Shown one piece after another: positions 7,109-15,847 of a stretch of 43,872 nucleotides of DNA (position 1 is its first letter; every line of letters begins with the position of its first letter). The translations under genes and the position numbers were made by a program. The notes beneath the pieces are model-generated. The model searched no databases, was not told where the DNA came from, and saw nothing but the letters and a program-made list of their open reading frames with translations. Location of the stretch: assembly GCA_050246595.1 (NCBI GenBank), contig JBFWVT010000041.1:1-43872 (forward strand), read 5' to 3'. Source of the DNA: DATARH01 sp050246595 (GTDB lineage Bacteria > Pseudomonadota > Alphaproteobacteria > ATCC43930 > CGMCC-115725).

Positions 7109-7719
7109 TATCCGGCAACCGGCATCCGGGGCCGCGGGAAAAGCCGCGCTTCGACGAGACCGCAGACGATGTGCCCGGCGGTGATATGGAGCTGCTGGAT
7201 CAGCGGCGTCGAGTCCGAGGGCGCAAGCAGACACAGATCGCACAGCACCGGCATGTCGCCGCCGCCGCTTCCGGTAAAACCGATCGCCGCGAGACCGTTC
7301 CGCCGCGCCGCCAGCAGCGCGCGCAGGATGTTCGGCGAGCGCCCCGAGGTCGAGATCGCGATCAGCACGTCGCCCGTCCGCCCGATCCCCAGAACCTGCC
7401 GCTCGAACAGATGCTCGAACCCGTAATCGTTGCCGATCGCGGTCAGGACCGAACTGTCGGTGGTCAGCGCCATCGCCGCGACCGGCGCCCGGTCGTAATA
7501 GAGCCGCGACAGGAACTCGCCAGCGATGTGCTGCGCGTCGGCGGCGCTGCCGCCATTGCCGGCCAGCAGCAGCTTGTTTCCGGCTTTGAGCGCGTCCGTC
7601 ACGCGATCGGCGATCGCGGCGACCGTCGCGACAAATCCGGGATCGGCGATCGCCGCCTCCACCGCGTCGCGCGACCGCGCGAGATAGTCGAGGATCGAGC
7701 GCCGGACCGCCTCGCTCAT
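7108..7719 (-). CDS. gmhA: Phosphoheptose isomerase (sedoheptulose-7-phosphate isomerase)
   Basis: 203 residues from ATG 7719 (MSEAVRRSI), close to the usual 190-200 of GmhA; the open frame continues upstream without family similarity. The SIS domain is complete: KLLLAGNGGSAADAQHIAGEF with the metal ligands His64 and Glu68, VLIAISTSGRSPNILRAL for phosphate binding, and TPLIQQLHITAGHIVCGLVE with the distal Gln/His ligands. The enzyme makes D-glycero-D-manno-heptose 7-phosphate, the first step to ADP-heptose for LPS core or surface glycans. No other heptose gene is nearby; the downstream direction holds the nucleophile-less hydrolase and the upstream neighbour is an acyl-CoA ligase. The ribosome site is weak. 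Confidence 0.88.
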   Translation of the reverse strand: MSEAVRRSILDYLARSRDAVEAAIADPGFVATVAAIADRVTDALKAGNKLLLAGNGGSAADAQHIAGEFLSRLYYDRAPVAAMALTTDSSVLTAIGNDYGFEHLFERQVLGIGRTGDVLIAISTSGRSPNILRALLAARRNGLAAIGFTGSGGGDMPVLCDLCLLAPSDSTPLIQQLHITAGHIVCGLVEARLFPRPRMPVAG

Positions 7720-7846
7720 CCGCTGCGGCTCGCAAAGATCAGCGCCGCGCGGCGCTCGCCCGCTGTGCCGGACGGAGAACAAGCGGCCCAGCCGGCCATT
7801 CCGCAGGACGAAAAGCCCCAATGCGGTGCGGTTCCGCCCGATCGCC

Positions 7847-9649
7847 TCATGCCGCCATCCCCTTCCCGTCATAGAGCTGATCGAGAGCGGATTGGTGGGC
7901 ATCGCGGATCGCGTGGCGGCGGATTTTCAAGGTCGGGGTCAGCTGCGCGTTGGCGAGGCTGAACGGCTCCGCGGCAACCACAAAACGGCGCACGCGCTCG
8001 GGCGGTTGCAGATCGCGGTTGATCCGGGAGACGACATCGCCGAGCGCCTTGTGAAAACCGGGATCGCGCGCCAGCGCCGGGAGGTCGCCGGGAACATCGT
8101 GCTCCTTGGCATAGGCGGCGGCAAAATCGGGGTCGGGGACGAGAACCGCGACCAGATAGGGCCGGCGGTCGCCCGCCACCATCGCCTGCGCGATCTCCGG
8201 CGCCAGGGTCAGCGCGCTCTCGACACGCGCCGGCGCGATCATGTCGCCGCCCGAATTCTTGATGAAATCGCGCTTACGGTCGGTGATGCGCAGATACCCG
8301 TCGGGGTCGAGACGGCCGATATCGCCGGTGTGCAGCCAATCTTCCCTCAGCGTGCGCGCGGTTGCCTCGGGTTCGTTCCAGTAGCCCTTCATGACATTGT
8401 CGCCGCGCACCAGGATCTCGCCGTCCTCGGCGATGCGGATTTCGACCCCGTCGAGCGCCGGTCCGACCGTGTCGATGCGGATGCGGTCGGGCGGGTTGCA
8501 GGCGATGACCGGCGCCGCCTCGGTCTGGCCGTAGCCTTGCAGCAGCGTGACCCCGAGCGCCAGAAAAAAGCCGCCGATCTCGGGGTTGAGCGGCGCGCCG
8601 CCCGACACCATCGCCTTGAGCCGCCCGCCAAACCGGGCCCGCACCTTGTCGCGCACGAGCTTGTCGAGCGCCGGGTCCAGCAGCTTTTCGGCAAGCGTCA
8701 AGGACTCGCCCTCCCGCCGCTTGCGGCCGATCGCGACGGCCTGCTCGAACAGGCGGCGCTTGAGACCCTGTTCGCGCTGGATCCCGAGACGGATGCGCTG
8801 GTGCATCGTCTCGTAAAGCCGCGGCACCGCGGTCATGATGGTCGGACGCGCTTCGAGCAGATTGGCGGCCAGCGTCTCGGCGCCCTCGGCGAAATAGATC
8901 TCGGCCCCGATCGAGATCGGGAACATCAGCCCGGCGGTATGCTCGTAGGAATGCGACAGCGGCAGAAACGACAGAAACACCTCGTCGCCGAGACCGAGCT
9001 GTTCCAAAAGGCGATAAGCGCCGCGGCAATTGCCGATGATGTTCCGGTGGGTCAGCATCACGCCTTTTGGCAGACCGCCGGTGCCCGAAGTGTAGATCAG
9101 ACAGGCCGTGTCGTCGGGAGCGAGGGAGGCGAGGCGGGCGGGCACATCGGCTTCGGCGCTCTCGGTGCCGGCGAGCAATGCCTCCCAGGAATGCACGTCG
9201 AGCGAGGAAGCGCTCGCCGCGCCGGGCGGCTCGATCGCGATGACCGTCCGCACGCTCGGCACCTGCCCGGCGGCGGGCATCAGCCTGGCGGCCAGGGCCG
9301 GGGTCGAGACGATCGCCGCGCACGCGCCGCTGTTGCCGAGAATATGGCGGTGGTCCTCGACCGTGTTTGTCGTGTAGGCCGGCACCGCGATCGCGCCGAC
9401 GCTCATGATCGCGAGATCGGCGACGACCCATTCCGGCCGGCTCTCGGCGACCAGGACGACGCGGTCGCCCGGCATGATCCCGAGCGACAGAAGACCGCGT
9501 GCCAGCCGCGTCACCTGCCCGGCCGCTTCCGACCAGGAGAGCGGATGGTAGGCGCGGTCGCGCTTTGCCCACAGAAACGGCCGGTCGCCGCGCCGCTCCG
9601 CCGTATCGAAGAACATCGCAGGCAGGCTGCGGCAGGTCGCGTAATCCAT
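7847..9649 (-). CDS. Long-chain acyl-CoA synthetase (AMP-forming)
   Basis: 600 residues from ATG 9649 (MDYATCRSLP). The ANL-family motifs are all present: the phosphate loop CLIYTSGTGGLPKGVMLTH, GYGQTEAAPVI at the adenine site, DWLHTGDIGRLDPDGYLRITDRK, and the A10-like C-terminal hinge and lysine region near LTPTLKIRR. This length and the QREQGLKRRLFEQA helical stretch are typical of the FadD15-like long-chain group. It would activate fatty or aryl acids to CoA thioesters at the membrane or in the cytosol. The gmhA start follows 127 bp downstream. The ribosome site is only GAGACGAC, so the start is moderately sure. Confidence 0.88.
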   Translation of the reverse strand: MDYATCRSLPAMFFDTAERRGDRPFLWAKRDRAYHPLSWSEAAGQVTRLARGLLSLGIMPGDRVVLVAESRPEWVVADLAIMSVGAIAVPAYTTNTVEDHRHILGNSGACAAIVSTPALAARLMPAAGQVPSVRTVIAIEPPGAASASSLDVHSWEALLAGTESAEADVPARLASLAPDDTACLIYTSGTGGLPKGVMLTHRNIIGNCRGAYRLLEQLGLGDEVFLSFLPLSHSYEHTAGLMFPISIGAEIYFAEGAETLAANLLEARPTIMTAVPRLYETMHQRIRLGIQREQGLKRRLFEQAVAIGRKRREGESLTLAEKLLDPALDKLVRDKVRARFGGRLKAMVSGGAPLNPEIGGFFLALGVTLLQGYGQTEAAPVIACNPPDRIRIDTVGPALDGVEIRIAEDGEILVRGDNVMKGYWNEPEATARTLREDWLHTGDIGRLDPDGYLRITDRKRDFIKNSGGDMIAPARVESALTLAPEIAQAMVAGDRRPYLVAVLVPDPDFAAAYAKEHDVPGDLPALARDPGFHKALGDVVSRINRDLQPPERVRRFVVAAEPFSLANAQLTPTLKIRRHAIRDAHQSALDQLYDGKGMAA

Positions 9650-9740
9650 TCGTTGTCGTCTCGTTGTTGTCCCGGGGAGCCTGTCGGCAATCGTTGGCGC
9701 ATCGCTGGATGCGCCCCATATCGGCGGCAATGATACTGCA

Positions 9741-9876
9741 ACGTCATCCCGGCGAAAGCCGGGATCCATGCTGCCGCAAGTCCCGGTGCCGACGTTTCGG
9801 CTTGGATGTTCTTGCCGGATGGACCAGCAACGGAGCCGCTGAGCGGCGGACCCCGGCCTCCGCTGGGGTGACGAGC
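9741..9876. repeat. CGTCATCCCGG-type repeat pair
   Basis: ACGTCATCCCGG, cgaaa and CCGGGATCCA at 9741-9768 form one hairpin. GGACCCCGGCCTCCGC and TGGGGTGACG at 9848-9873 form a second, inverted relative to the first, with 80 bp between. Paired inverted copies resemble bacterial interspersed mosaic elements. This is the divergent gap between the acyl-CoA ligase and the peptidase; the sequence has no coding signal. A related copy is at 24365. Confidence 0.65.
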
Positions 9877-9905
9877 GAGGTGTCGCGTCAGAATATGAGG
9901 ATCGG

Positions 9906-11717
9906 ATGAGCGCGAGGCACGACGTCGCCGAAGCCGGAGCGATGGACGACAAGCGGTTGGGCGATTTGCCCGAATGGGATCTCGCGGATCTGTATCCGGG
10001 CCGCGACAGCCCCGAATTGCGGCGCGATCTGGAGGCGCTCGCTGTTGATGCGGCGGCGTTCCGGGTGCGCGTCGAGAACCGGCTCGCGGCGCTGTCGGGC
10101 GGCGAACTCGGCACTGCGGTGGCGGAATACGAGCGGTTGCAGGAGACGGCCGGCCGAATCATGAGCTATGCCGACCTGCTGCGCGCCGGCAATGTCGCCG
10201 ATCCCGAGATCGCGCGCTTTTATCAGACGATGCACGAGCGCATCAACGCGGTGGCAACCGAGCTATTGTTTTTCGCGCTCGAACTCAACCGGCTCGACGA
10301 TGATGTGCTCGATGCGAAGCTAGCCGACCCGGCCCTCGCCCGTTACCGGCCGTGGTTGCGCGATCTGCGCGCGATGCGGCCGCACCAGCTCGGCGACGAA
10401 CTGGAAAAGATACTGCTCGAAAAATCGGTCGCCGGCCGCGCCGCCTGGGTGCGGCTGTTTGACGAAACGATCGCCGAATTGCGCTTTCCGTTCCGCGGGC
10501 GCGAGCTGACCGAGGCCGAGGCGATGCACCTCCTGTCCGACCCGGACGGCGCGGTGCGGTGCGAGGCGGCGGTGTCGATCGGCGAGGTGCTGGGCCGCAA
10601 CGGGCGACTCTTCGCGCTGATCACGAACACCCTGGCCAAGGACAAGGAGATCGAGGATCGCTGGCGCAAATTCCCGCTTCCGATCTCGGCGCGCAACCTG
10701 TCGAATTTTGTCGAAGACGATGTCGTCGACGCGCTGATCGCCTCGGTGCGCGCCAGCTACGAAAACCTGTCGCATCGTTATTACCGGCTCAAGGCGGGCT
10801 GGTTCGGCGTCGAGCAATTACCGTTCTGGGACCGCAACGCTCCGCTGCCGGGCGATGTGGACCGCACGCTCGGCTGGAGCGAGGCGCGGAACACGGTGCT
10901 GTCGGCCTACCGCGCGTTCTCGCCGGAGCTGGCCGCAGTCGGGGAAAAGTTCTTCGCGTCGCGCTGGATCGACGCGCCGGTACGGCCGGGCAAGGCGCCG
11001 GGTGCCTTTGCGCATCCGACCGTGCCGGGCGCGCATCCGTATCTGCTGTTGAATTATCAGGGGCGGCTGCGCGACGTGATGATCCTGGCGCACGAGTTGG
11101 GCCACGGCGTGCATCAGGTATTGGCGGCAGGGCAGGGAGCGCTGATGGCCGACACGCCGCTGACCCTGGCCGAGACCGCCTCGGTGTTTGGCGAGATGCT
11201 GACCTTCCAGGCATTGCTCGCGGCCGAGACCGACCCGGCACGGCGCAAGATCATGCTCGCCGGCAAGGTCGAGGACATGCTGAACACGGTGGTGCGCCAG
11301 ATCGCGTTTGTCACCTTCGAGATGCGGGTGCATGACGAGCGGCGCGCGGCCGAGCTGACCGCCGACCGCATCTGCGACATCTGGCTCGACATACAGCGCG
11401 AAAGCCTGGGGCCTTCGCTGCGCTTCGACGAACCGTATAACTGGTACTGGACCTATATCCCGCATTTTATCCACTCGCCGTTCTACGTATACGCCTACGC
11501 GTTCGGCGATTGCCTCGTGAACTCGCTTTACGCGGCGTATCAGGAGAAGCCGGACGGTTTTGCCGCGCGCTACCTCGACATGCTGCGTGCCGGCGGTACC
11601 TTGCGGCACCGCGAATTGCTGGCGCCGTTCGGGCTGGATGCCGGCGACCCGGCTTTCTGGTCGAAGGGGCTGTCGATGATCGGCGGGTTTATCGATGAAT
11701 TGGAAAGGCTCGGATAG
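9906..11717 (+). CDS. pepF: M3-family oligoendopeptidase F
   Basis: 603 residues. The zinc motif HELGH is at residues 396-400 (VMILAHELGHGVHQ), and the downstream ETASVFGEML supplies the third ligand Glu. The C-terminal YNWYWTYIPHFIHSPFYVYAYAFGD block, with the Tyr/His substrate residues, is also typical. The N-terminal half is the helical cap domain of the M3B group. It degrades short peptides in the cytosol. The ATG at 9906 has GAGG upstream; ATG 9942 (MDDKRLGDLPEWDL) is an alternative that fits the family N-terminus. The hicBA pair begins 33 bp after the stop. Confidence 0.93.
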   Translation: MSARHDVAEAGAMDDKRLGDLPEWDLADLYPGRDSPELRRDLEALAVDAAAFRVRVENRLAALSGGELGTAVAEYERLQETAGRIMSYADLLRAGNVADPEIARFYQTMHERINAVATELLFFALELNRLDDDVLDAKLADPALARYRPWLRDLRAMRPHQLGDELEKILLEKSVAGRAAWVRLFDETIAELRFPFRGRELTEAEAMHLLSDPDGAVRCEAAVSIGEVLGRNGRLFALITNTLAKDKEIEDRWRKFPLPISARNLSNFVEDDVVDALIASVRASYENLSHRYYRLKAGWFGVEQLPFWDRNAPLPGDVDRTLGWSEARNTVLSAYRAFSPELAAVGEKFFASRWIDAPVRPGKAPGAFAHPTVPGAHPYLLLNYQGRLRDVMILAHELGHGVHQVLAAGQGALMADTPLTLAETASVFGEMLTFQALLAAETDPARRKIMLAGKVEDMLNTVVRQIAFVTFEMRVHDERRAAELTADRICDIWLDIQRESLGPSLRFDEPYNWYWTYIPHFIHSPFYVYAYAFGDCLVNSLYAAYQEKPDGFAARYLDMLRAGGTLRHRELLAPFGLDAGDPAFWSKGLSMIGGFIDELERLG

Positions 11718-11750
11718 TAAAATAAAAATCATGTTCGACAGGAGTCTGGT

Positions 11751-11984
11751 GTGACTACCTATACATTCAAAGTCGTGGTCGAACCCGATGAAGACCGCTG
11801 GCGGGCGTATTGTCCAGCGCTTGAGGATCAGGGCGCCGCGACTTGGGGCGACACCCGGGATGAAGCGCTCCGACATATACGCGAAGTGCTGGAGATGATT
11901 GTCGCTGAATCCGTTGAAGAAGGCAGGCCGGTGCCGGGCAATGCGGCGGTTTCGGAAGAACCGCTTGTCGCTGTCACGGTATGA
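11751..11984 (+). CDS. hicB: HicB-family antitoxin
   Basis: 77 residues from GTG 11751 with AGGAG ten bases upstream. It holds the partial RNase-H-like HicB fold: YTFKVVVEPDEDRWRAYCPALEDQGAATWGDTRDEALRHIREVLEMIV. The protein is short and ends after the fold, without a separate DNA-binding domain, as in many small HicB proteins. The stop overlaps the hicA start by four bases (ATGA), so the pair is translationally coupled, antitoxin first. It should neutralise HicA and may autoregulate. The 33-bp leader after pepF is AT-rich. Confidence 0.88.
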   Translation: MTTYTFKVVVEPDEDRWRAYCPALEDQGAATWGDTRDEALRHIREVLEMIVAESVEEGRPVPGNAAVSEEPLVAVTV

Positions 11985-12235
11985 GCGAAATCGAGTGGAG
12001 GCGGCTGCGCAATATCACAGCCCGTGAAATCGTGAACGCGCTTATTCGAGACGGGTTTGTGTGCTATAATCAGCGCGGCTCGCACCAGCGTTATCGGCAC
12101 AGCGACGGGCGCCGTGTCACCGTGACGTTTCATCGAGCCGGCGATACGTTTCCGCTCGGAACACTTCGGTCGATCATCGAGCTTCAAGCCAGATGGACCG
12201 AAGCGGACCTTCGGCGCCTTTCTCTATTGAGTTGA
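11981..12235 (+). CDS. hicA: HicA-family mRNA interferase toxin
   Basis: 84 residues forming a double-stranded-RNA-binding-like fold: NITAREIVNALIRDGFVCYNQRGSHQRYRHSDGRRVTVTFH, then GTLRSIIELQARWTEADLRRL. The catalytic His is expected at residue 35 in the GSHQRY motif and is intact. HicA cleaves mRNA during stress when HicB is degraded. The toxin looks full length and functional. It directly precedes a probable remnant of a different antitoxin at 12285. Confidence 0.88.
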   Translation: MSEIEWRRLRNITAREIVNALIRDGFVCYNQRGSHQRYRHSDGRRVTVTFHRAGDTFPLGTLRSIIELQARWTEADLRRLSLLS

Positions 12236-12284
12236 GTACCGACTCGCGTTCTCCGCCGGCGTATTATTTTAATGGAGAAAGCGA

Positions 12285-12497
12285 ATGCCCGAGAACAGGC
12301 ACGCTATTCGCAGCGATTTGGCGAAGCTGGACGATCACTACTCGGGATGGCAGTCGCGTATCAATGCCGTGCTTCACAAGCATCTTCGAGGGGGCCGGCC
12401 GAGCGCCGGATCGGCGGCCTACTGCGCCTTCGCCGGCCGCCGCACCAGCAGCAATAACGGCATCGCGGCGATGACCAGTGCCATCATCAGCGCGTAA
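12285..12497 (+). pseudogene. Remnant of a BrnA-like antitoxin
   Basis: A GGAG ribosome site precedes ATG 12285. The frame begins MPENRHAIRSDLAKLDDH, which resembles the start of BrnA-type antitoxins (MPxNxxAxxSDLAKxDAH). It then jumps directly to SGWQSRINAVLHKHLRGG, which resembles their C-terminal ribbon-helix-helix end (GWQTRINxxLR). The middle 50 or so residues are missing and no natural stop is left. The last third of the frame runs antisense into the MFS transporter gene to a stop at 12497. No BrnT toxin is visible. I read it as an internally deleted antitoxin gene beside an intact hicBA. The family match is from memory of the motif, hence the moderate confidence. Confidence 0.45.
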
Positions 12498-13936
12498 TCG
12501 TTGATATAGGCGATCATCTCCGCCTGTCGCGTGATCTCGGCGTTGAGCGCGACGAGGCCGCGCGGGTCGGTCAGGCTGAACGGGAACGGCAAGAGCGAGG
12601 GGTGCGCCAGCGGGTTGTCCGGGCGCAGATGCTCGACCAGGCGGGCGTGCTCGATCTGCGTGTTGCGGGTCAGCTCTCCGACCAGGATCGAAATCCCGAT
12701 ACTGCCGCCGATATTGCGCATCACCGCGCGCAATGCCGTGGCCTGGGTCAGCAGCGGGCGCGGCAGGTTCGACAGCGCCAGCGTGTTGAGCGGCACAAAG
12801 GTGCAGCCCAGCCCAAACCCTTGCAGCAGCCCCGAATACAGCACCGGGTCCGTTCCCATGTACAGCGAGAACCCGGTCATCTGCCAGCACGAGATCGCGG
12901 TCAGCACCAGCCCGAACAGGATCAGCAGCCGCGAGTCGACCTTGCCGATCAGCCTTCCGACGATAAACATCGCCGCCATCGTCCCAAAGCCGCGCGGCGA
13001 GGTGATCAGCCCGGTCAGCAGAACCGGGTATTCGAGCAGGTTCTGCAGCATCGACGGGATCAGCGCGAGCGTGCCGCTTAAAATCCCGCCGATCAGAAAC
13101 ATCAGGATGGTGCCGGTCACAAAATTCGGGTTTTTCAGCAGGTCGCGATTGAGAAACGACCGGTCCGTCGCGGTCAGCGTGTGGACGATGAACAGGTAGA
13201 AGGCGAGGACGGCGACGAGCGCCTCGATCCGGATTTCGGTCGATTCGAACCAGTCGTTGCGCGGTCCGCGGTCGAGCATCAGTTGCAGCGCGCCGATGCC
13301 GAAGCTCAATGTCAGAAAGCCGAAAAAGTCGAATGGATCGCGCCGGTTCGGCCGGTTGTACGGGATAAAGAACAGGATGCCGAGCGCGGCGACGATGCCG
13401 ACCGGCAGATTAATGTAAAATACCCAGCGCCAGCTGTAATACTCAGTCAACCAGCCGCCAACCGCCGGACCCATGATCGGCCCGAGCATGACCCCCATGC
13501 CCCACAGCGCCATCGCCGGGCCGTGGCGTTCGGGCGGGTTGATCGACAACAGCACCGATTGCGACAGCGGCACCAGCGCCGCGCCGCAGACCCCCTGCCC
13601 GATCCGATAGATCACGAGCTGCGCCAGGCTGGTCGAGCTGCCGGCCAGGGCGGAGCACAGCGTGAACCCGATAACGGAGACGAGAAAAATGTATTTGATG
13701 CCGAACTGCCCGGCGAGCCACCCCGTCAGCGGCATCATGATAGCGGCCGAGACCATGTAGGAGGTCAGCATCCAGGCGACCTGATCCTGCGTCGCCGACA
13801 GGCTGCCCTGCATATGCGGCAAGGCGACATTGGCGATCGTGTTGTCGACCCCCTGCATGATCGTCGCCAGCATGATCGAGGCGGTGATCAGCGCACGACT
13901 GGAGCCGGCGCCGGTATTTGTCTCGCCGCCCCTCAC
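12419..13936 (-). CDS. DHA2-family MFS multidrug transporter (EmrB/QacA type)
   Basis: 505 residues from GTG 13936, 19 bp after the stop of the preceding MFS gene. About 14 membrane segments are predictable. Family signatures include the N-terminal MLATIMQGVDNTIANVALPHMQGSL with the DxTIVNVALP-like motif D1, GWLAGQFGIKYIFL (motif A) and LGPIMGPAVGGWL (motif C, antiporter signature), followed by WRWVFYINLPVG. It should export drugs or toxic metabolites in exchange for protons. No membrane-fusion (EmrA) partner is adjacent. It is the last gene of the flavin-monooxygenase operon, so export of a product or intermediate of that pathway is plausible. Confidence 0.92.
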   Translation of the reverse strand: MRGGETNTGAGSSRALITASIMLATIMQGVDNTIANVALPHMQGSLSATQDQVAWMLTSYMVSAAIMMPLTGWLAGQFGIKYIFLVSVIGFTLCSALAGSSTSLAQLVIYRIGQGVCGAALVPLSQSVLLSINPPERHGPAMALWGMGVMLGPIMGPAVGGWLTEYYSWRWVFYINLPVGIVAALGILFFIPYNRPNRRDPFDFFGFLTLSFGIGALQLMLDRGPRNDWFESTEIRIEALVAVLAFYLFIVHTLTATDRSFLNRDLLKNPNFVTGTILMFLIGGILSGTLALIPSMLQNLLEYPVLLTGLITSPRGFGTMAAMFIVGRLIGKVDSRLLILFGLVLTAISCWQMTGFSLYMGTDPVLYSGLLQGFGLGCTFVPLNTLALSNLPRPLLTQATALRAVMRNIGGSIGISILVGELTRNTQIEHARLVEHLRPDNPLAHPSLLPFPFSLTDPRGLVALNAEITRQAEMIAYINDYALMMALVIAAMPLLLLVRRPAKAQ

Positions 13937-13955
13937 CGGCCAGACCCCGATCCCG

Positions 13956-15287
13956 CTACTCGGCCGGCAGTGGGTGCGGCTCGCGCCGGGCGCGCCCGGC
14001 GCCCCCAGCCGCGCCGATAAACAGCACCATCAGCGCCGCCCCGATGCACATCAGCCCGGCCAGCATGAACGCCTCGAAGTAGGTGCCGGAGCCGCTACGC
14101 AATACGCCGCCGAGATAGGCCGCTCCGGCGCCGCCGATTTGGTGGATGACAGTAATCCAGGCGACCATGATGCCGATCCGCTCGGCGCCCATCGCGCGGT
14201 TCAGCAGGCGCACGGTCGGCGGCACGCCGGCGATCCAGTCCAGCCCGTAAAACACCGCGAACAGCGCCAGCGCGTAAAACGACCCGTCGAGCGCAAACGG
14301 CAGATACATCAGCGACAGACCGCGCAGCCCGTAAAACCAGAACAGCAGAAAGCGCGGATCGAACCGGTCGCTGAGCCAGCCCGACGCTGTGCCGCCGATA
14401 AACGCGAACACGCCGGTCGCGGCCAAAAGCCCGGCGCCGACCACCTCGGTCATGCCGTAATCGACGCAGGCCGGGATCAGATGCGTCCCGATCAGCCCGT
14501 TTGTCGAGGCGCCGCAGATGAAATAGCTGCCCGCGATCAGCCAGAAATCGCGCGAGCGCACCCCGTCGCCGAGCGCGCGAAAGCTGACCGTGATCGGATT
14601 GCCGGCGGGACGGAGAGGCTGCGCCGGAATCGCCTCGCTATCGCCGTAAGGCCGCAGCCCGACCGCTTCCGGCCGATCGCGCATCAACCAGGCGACAAGC
14701 GGCACGAACACAAGGATGCAGACCGCGAGGGTCAGCGACATCGCGCGCCAGCCCGCGGCGGTGGCGAGCCACGCCATCGTTGGCAGAAAGACAAGCTGCC
14801 CGGCGGCGTTGCCGGCGGTCAGAACGCCGATGACAAGCCCTTGCCGCGCCTTGAACCAGCGCCCCGCGATCAGCGGTCCGAGATAGGCGCCGGTAAAACC
14901 GCAGCCCGTTCCGACGACGACGCCCCACAGCAGCACGAGTTGCCACGGCTCGGTCATAAAGGGTGTCAGCGCCACCCCGAGCACCGTCGCGGCGAGCGAC
15001 AGCGTCAGCGTGCGGCGCACCCCGTACCGGTCGATCAGCACCGCGGCAAACGGCCCGACCGCGCCGAACAGCAGCACATTGACCCCGATCGCGAACGAGA
15101 TCGTCGCGCGCGACCAGTGGAACTCGTTTTCGAGCGGTACGATCAGCACGCCCGGCGCGGCGCGCACCCCGGCCGTCAGCACGACAATCGCAAAGGTGAC
15201 CGCGGCAACGATCCAGCCGTAATGCAGCCGGCTCTCCCCGCCCGCGACGGGAAGGACAGGATCAGGATGACGGGAGGCGGAACTCAA
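13956..15287 (-). CDS. MFS transporter, monocarboxylate/OFA-like
   Basis: About 443 residues. The likely start is TTG 15287, which overlaps the stop of the flavin reductase gene (ATTGA: TTG start and TGA stop share two bases). No clear ribosome site is visible, consistent with coupled translation; an ATG far upstream lies inside the reductase gene and is unlikely. Twelve membrane segments begin at LHYGWIVAAVTFAIVVLTAG. The signature DRYGVRRTL (motif A) and the RDFWLIAGSYFICGAS start of the second half are typical of the oxalate:formate/monocarboxylate group. Uptake of an organic acid used by the neighbouring monooxygenase is a reasonable inference. Confidence 0.85.
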   Translation of the reverse strand: MSSASRHPDPVLPVAGGESRLHYGWIVAAVTFAIVVLTAGVRAAPGVLIVPLENEFHWSRATISFAIGVNVLLFGAVGPFAAVLIDRYGVRRTLTLSLAATVLGVALTPFMTEPWQLVLLWGVVVGTGCGFTGAYLGPLIAGRWFKARQGLVIGVLTAGNAAGQLVFLPTMAWLATAAGWRAMSLTLAVCILVFVPLVAWLMRDRPEAVGLRPYGDSEAIPAQPLRPAGNPITVSFRALGDGVRSRDFWLIAGSYFICGASTNGLIGTHLIPACVDYGMTEVVGAGLLAATGVFAFIGGTASGWLSDRFDPRFLLFWFYGLRGLSLMYLPFALDGSFYALALFAVFYGLDWIAGVPPTVRLLNRAMGAERIGIMVAWITVIHQIGGAGAAYLGGVLRSGSGTYFEAFMLAGLMCIGAALMVLFIGAAGGAGRARREPHPLPAE

Positions 15288-15826
15288 TTCTGCATGATCG
15301 GTTCGCCGCGTATGTATTTGCCGCGGCAGAACATCAAGGTCGGCTTGTCGGTATAGGCAAACCGCTCGACATGGCCGATAAAGATGATGTGGTCGCCGCC
15401 GTAATGGCGGAACTCGTTGCGGCATTCGAAATGCGCCGCCGAGCCGATGATGACCGGCGCGCCGCTTTCCGGAACGATATGATCGACATCGACAAACTTG
15501 TCCTCGATCGACTTCGCGAACTTGTTCGACAGCTCGATCTGATCATACGCCAGGATGTTGACGCAGAAATGCGAGCTTTCCTGAAACGCCGGCAGGCTGT
15601 TCGCATAGAGCGAACTCGACCACAGCACCAGCGGCGGGGTCAGCGACACCGAGGTGAACGAGTTCGCGGTCATCCCGGTCAGCACGCCGCTGCGGCTGCG
15701 CGTCGTGATGATCGTCACGCCGGTCGCGAACGAGCCGAGCGCGTTGCGCAATTCGCGGCTGTTGAACCCCTCGGCCGAGGTGCTGTGGATTTGGGCCTGA
15801 TGGCTGCCCGTTGCATCTTTTGACAC
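15284..15826 (-). CDS. Flavin reductase (HpaC-like component)
   Basis: 180 residues from GTG 15826 with GAGGA upstream. It shows the flavin-reductase split-barrel pattern: ELRNALGSFATGVTIITTRS, GMTANSFTSVSLTPPLVLWSSS, HFCVNILAYDQIELSNKFA and FECRNEFRHYGGDHIIFIGHVERF, ending in LMFCRGKYI. It reduces FMN or FAD with NAD(P)H and passes it to an oxygenase. The oxygenase gene ends 21 bp upstream of its start, making a complete two-component system. It could also feed the luciferase-like monooxygenase at 4881. Confidence 0.92.
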   Translation of the reverse strand: MSKDATGSHQAQIHSTSAEGFNSRELRNALGSFATGVTIITTRSRSGVLTGMTANSFTSVSLTPPLVLWSSSLYANSLPAFQESSHFCVNILAYDQIELSNKFAKSIEDKFVDVDHIVPESGAPVIIGSAAHFECRNEFRHYGGDHIIFIGHVERFAYTDKPTLMFCRGKYIRGEPIMQN

Positions 15827-15847
15827 GGTACGTCCTCGAATTCGCGT

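Noticed and set aside
7826..9733. 635-codon open frame antisense to the acyl-CoA ligase
   Set aside because: A GC-bias shadow rich in Arg and Ala; the ligase on the minus strand has all motifs.
11751..12497. Prophage or defence island around hicBA
   Set aside because: Only one TA pair and one remnant are present; no integrase, restriction or phage structural gene lies in the window.
13830..15356. 508-codon plus-strand frame opposite the MFS genes
   Set aside because: Gln/Arg/Asp-rich shadow of membrane-protein codons.
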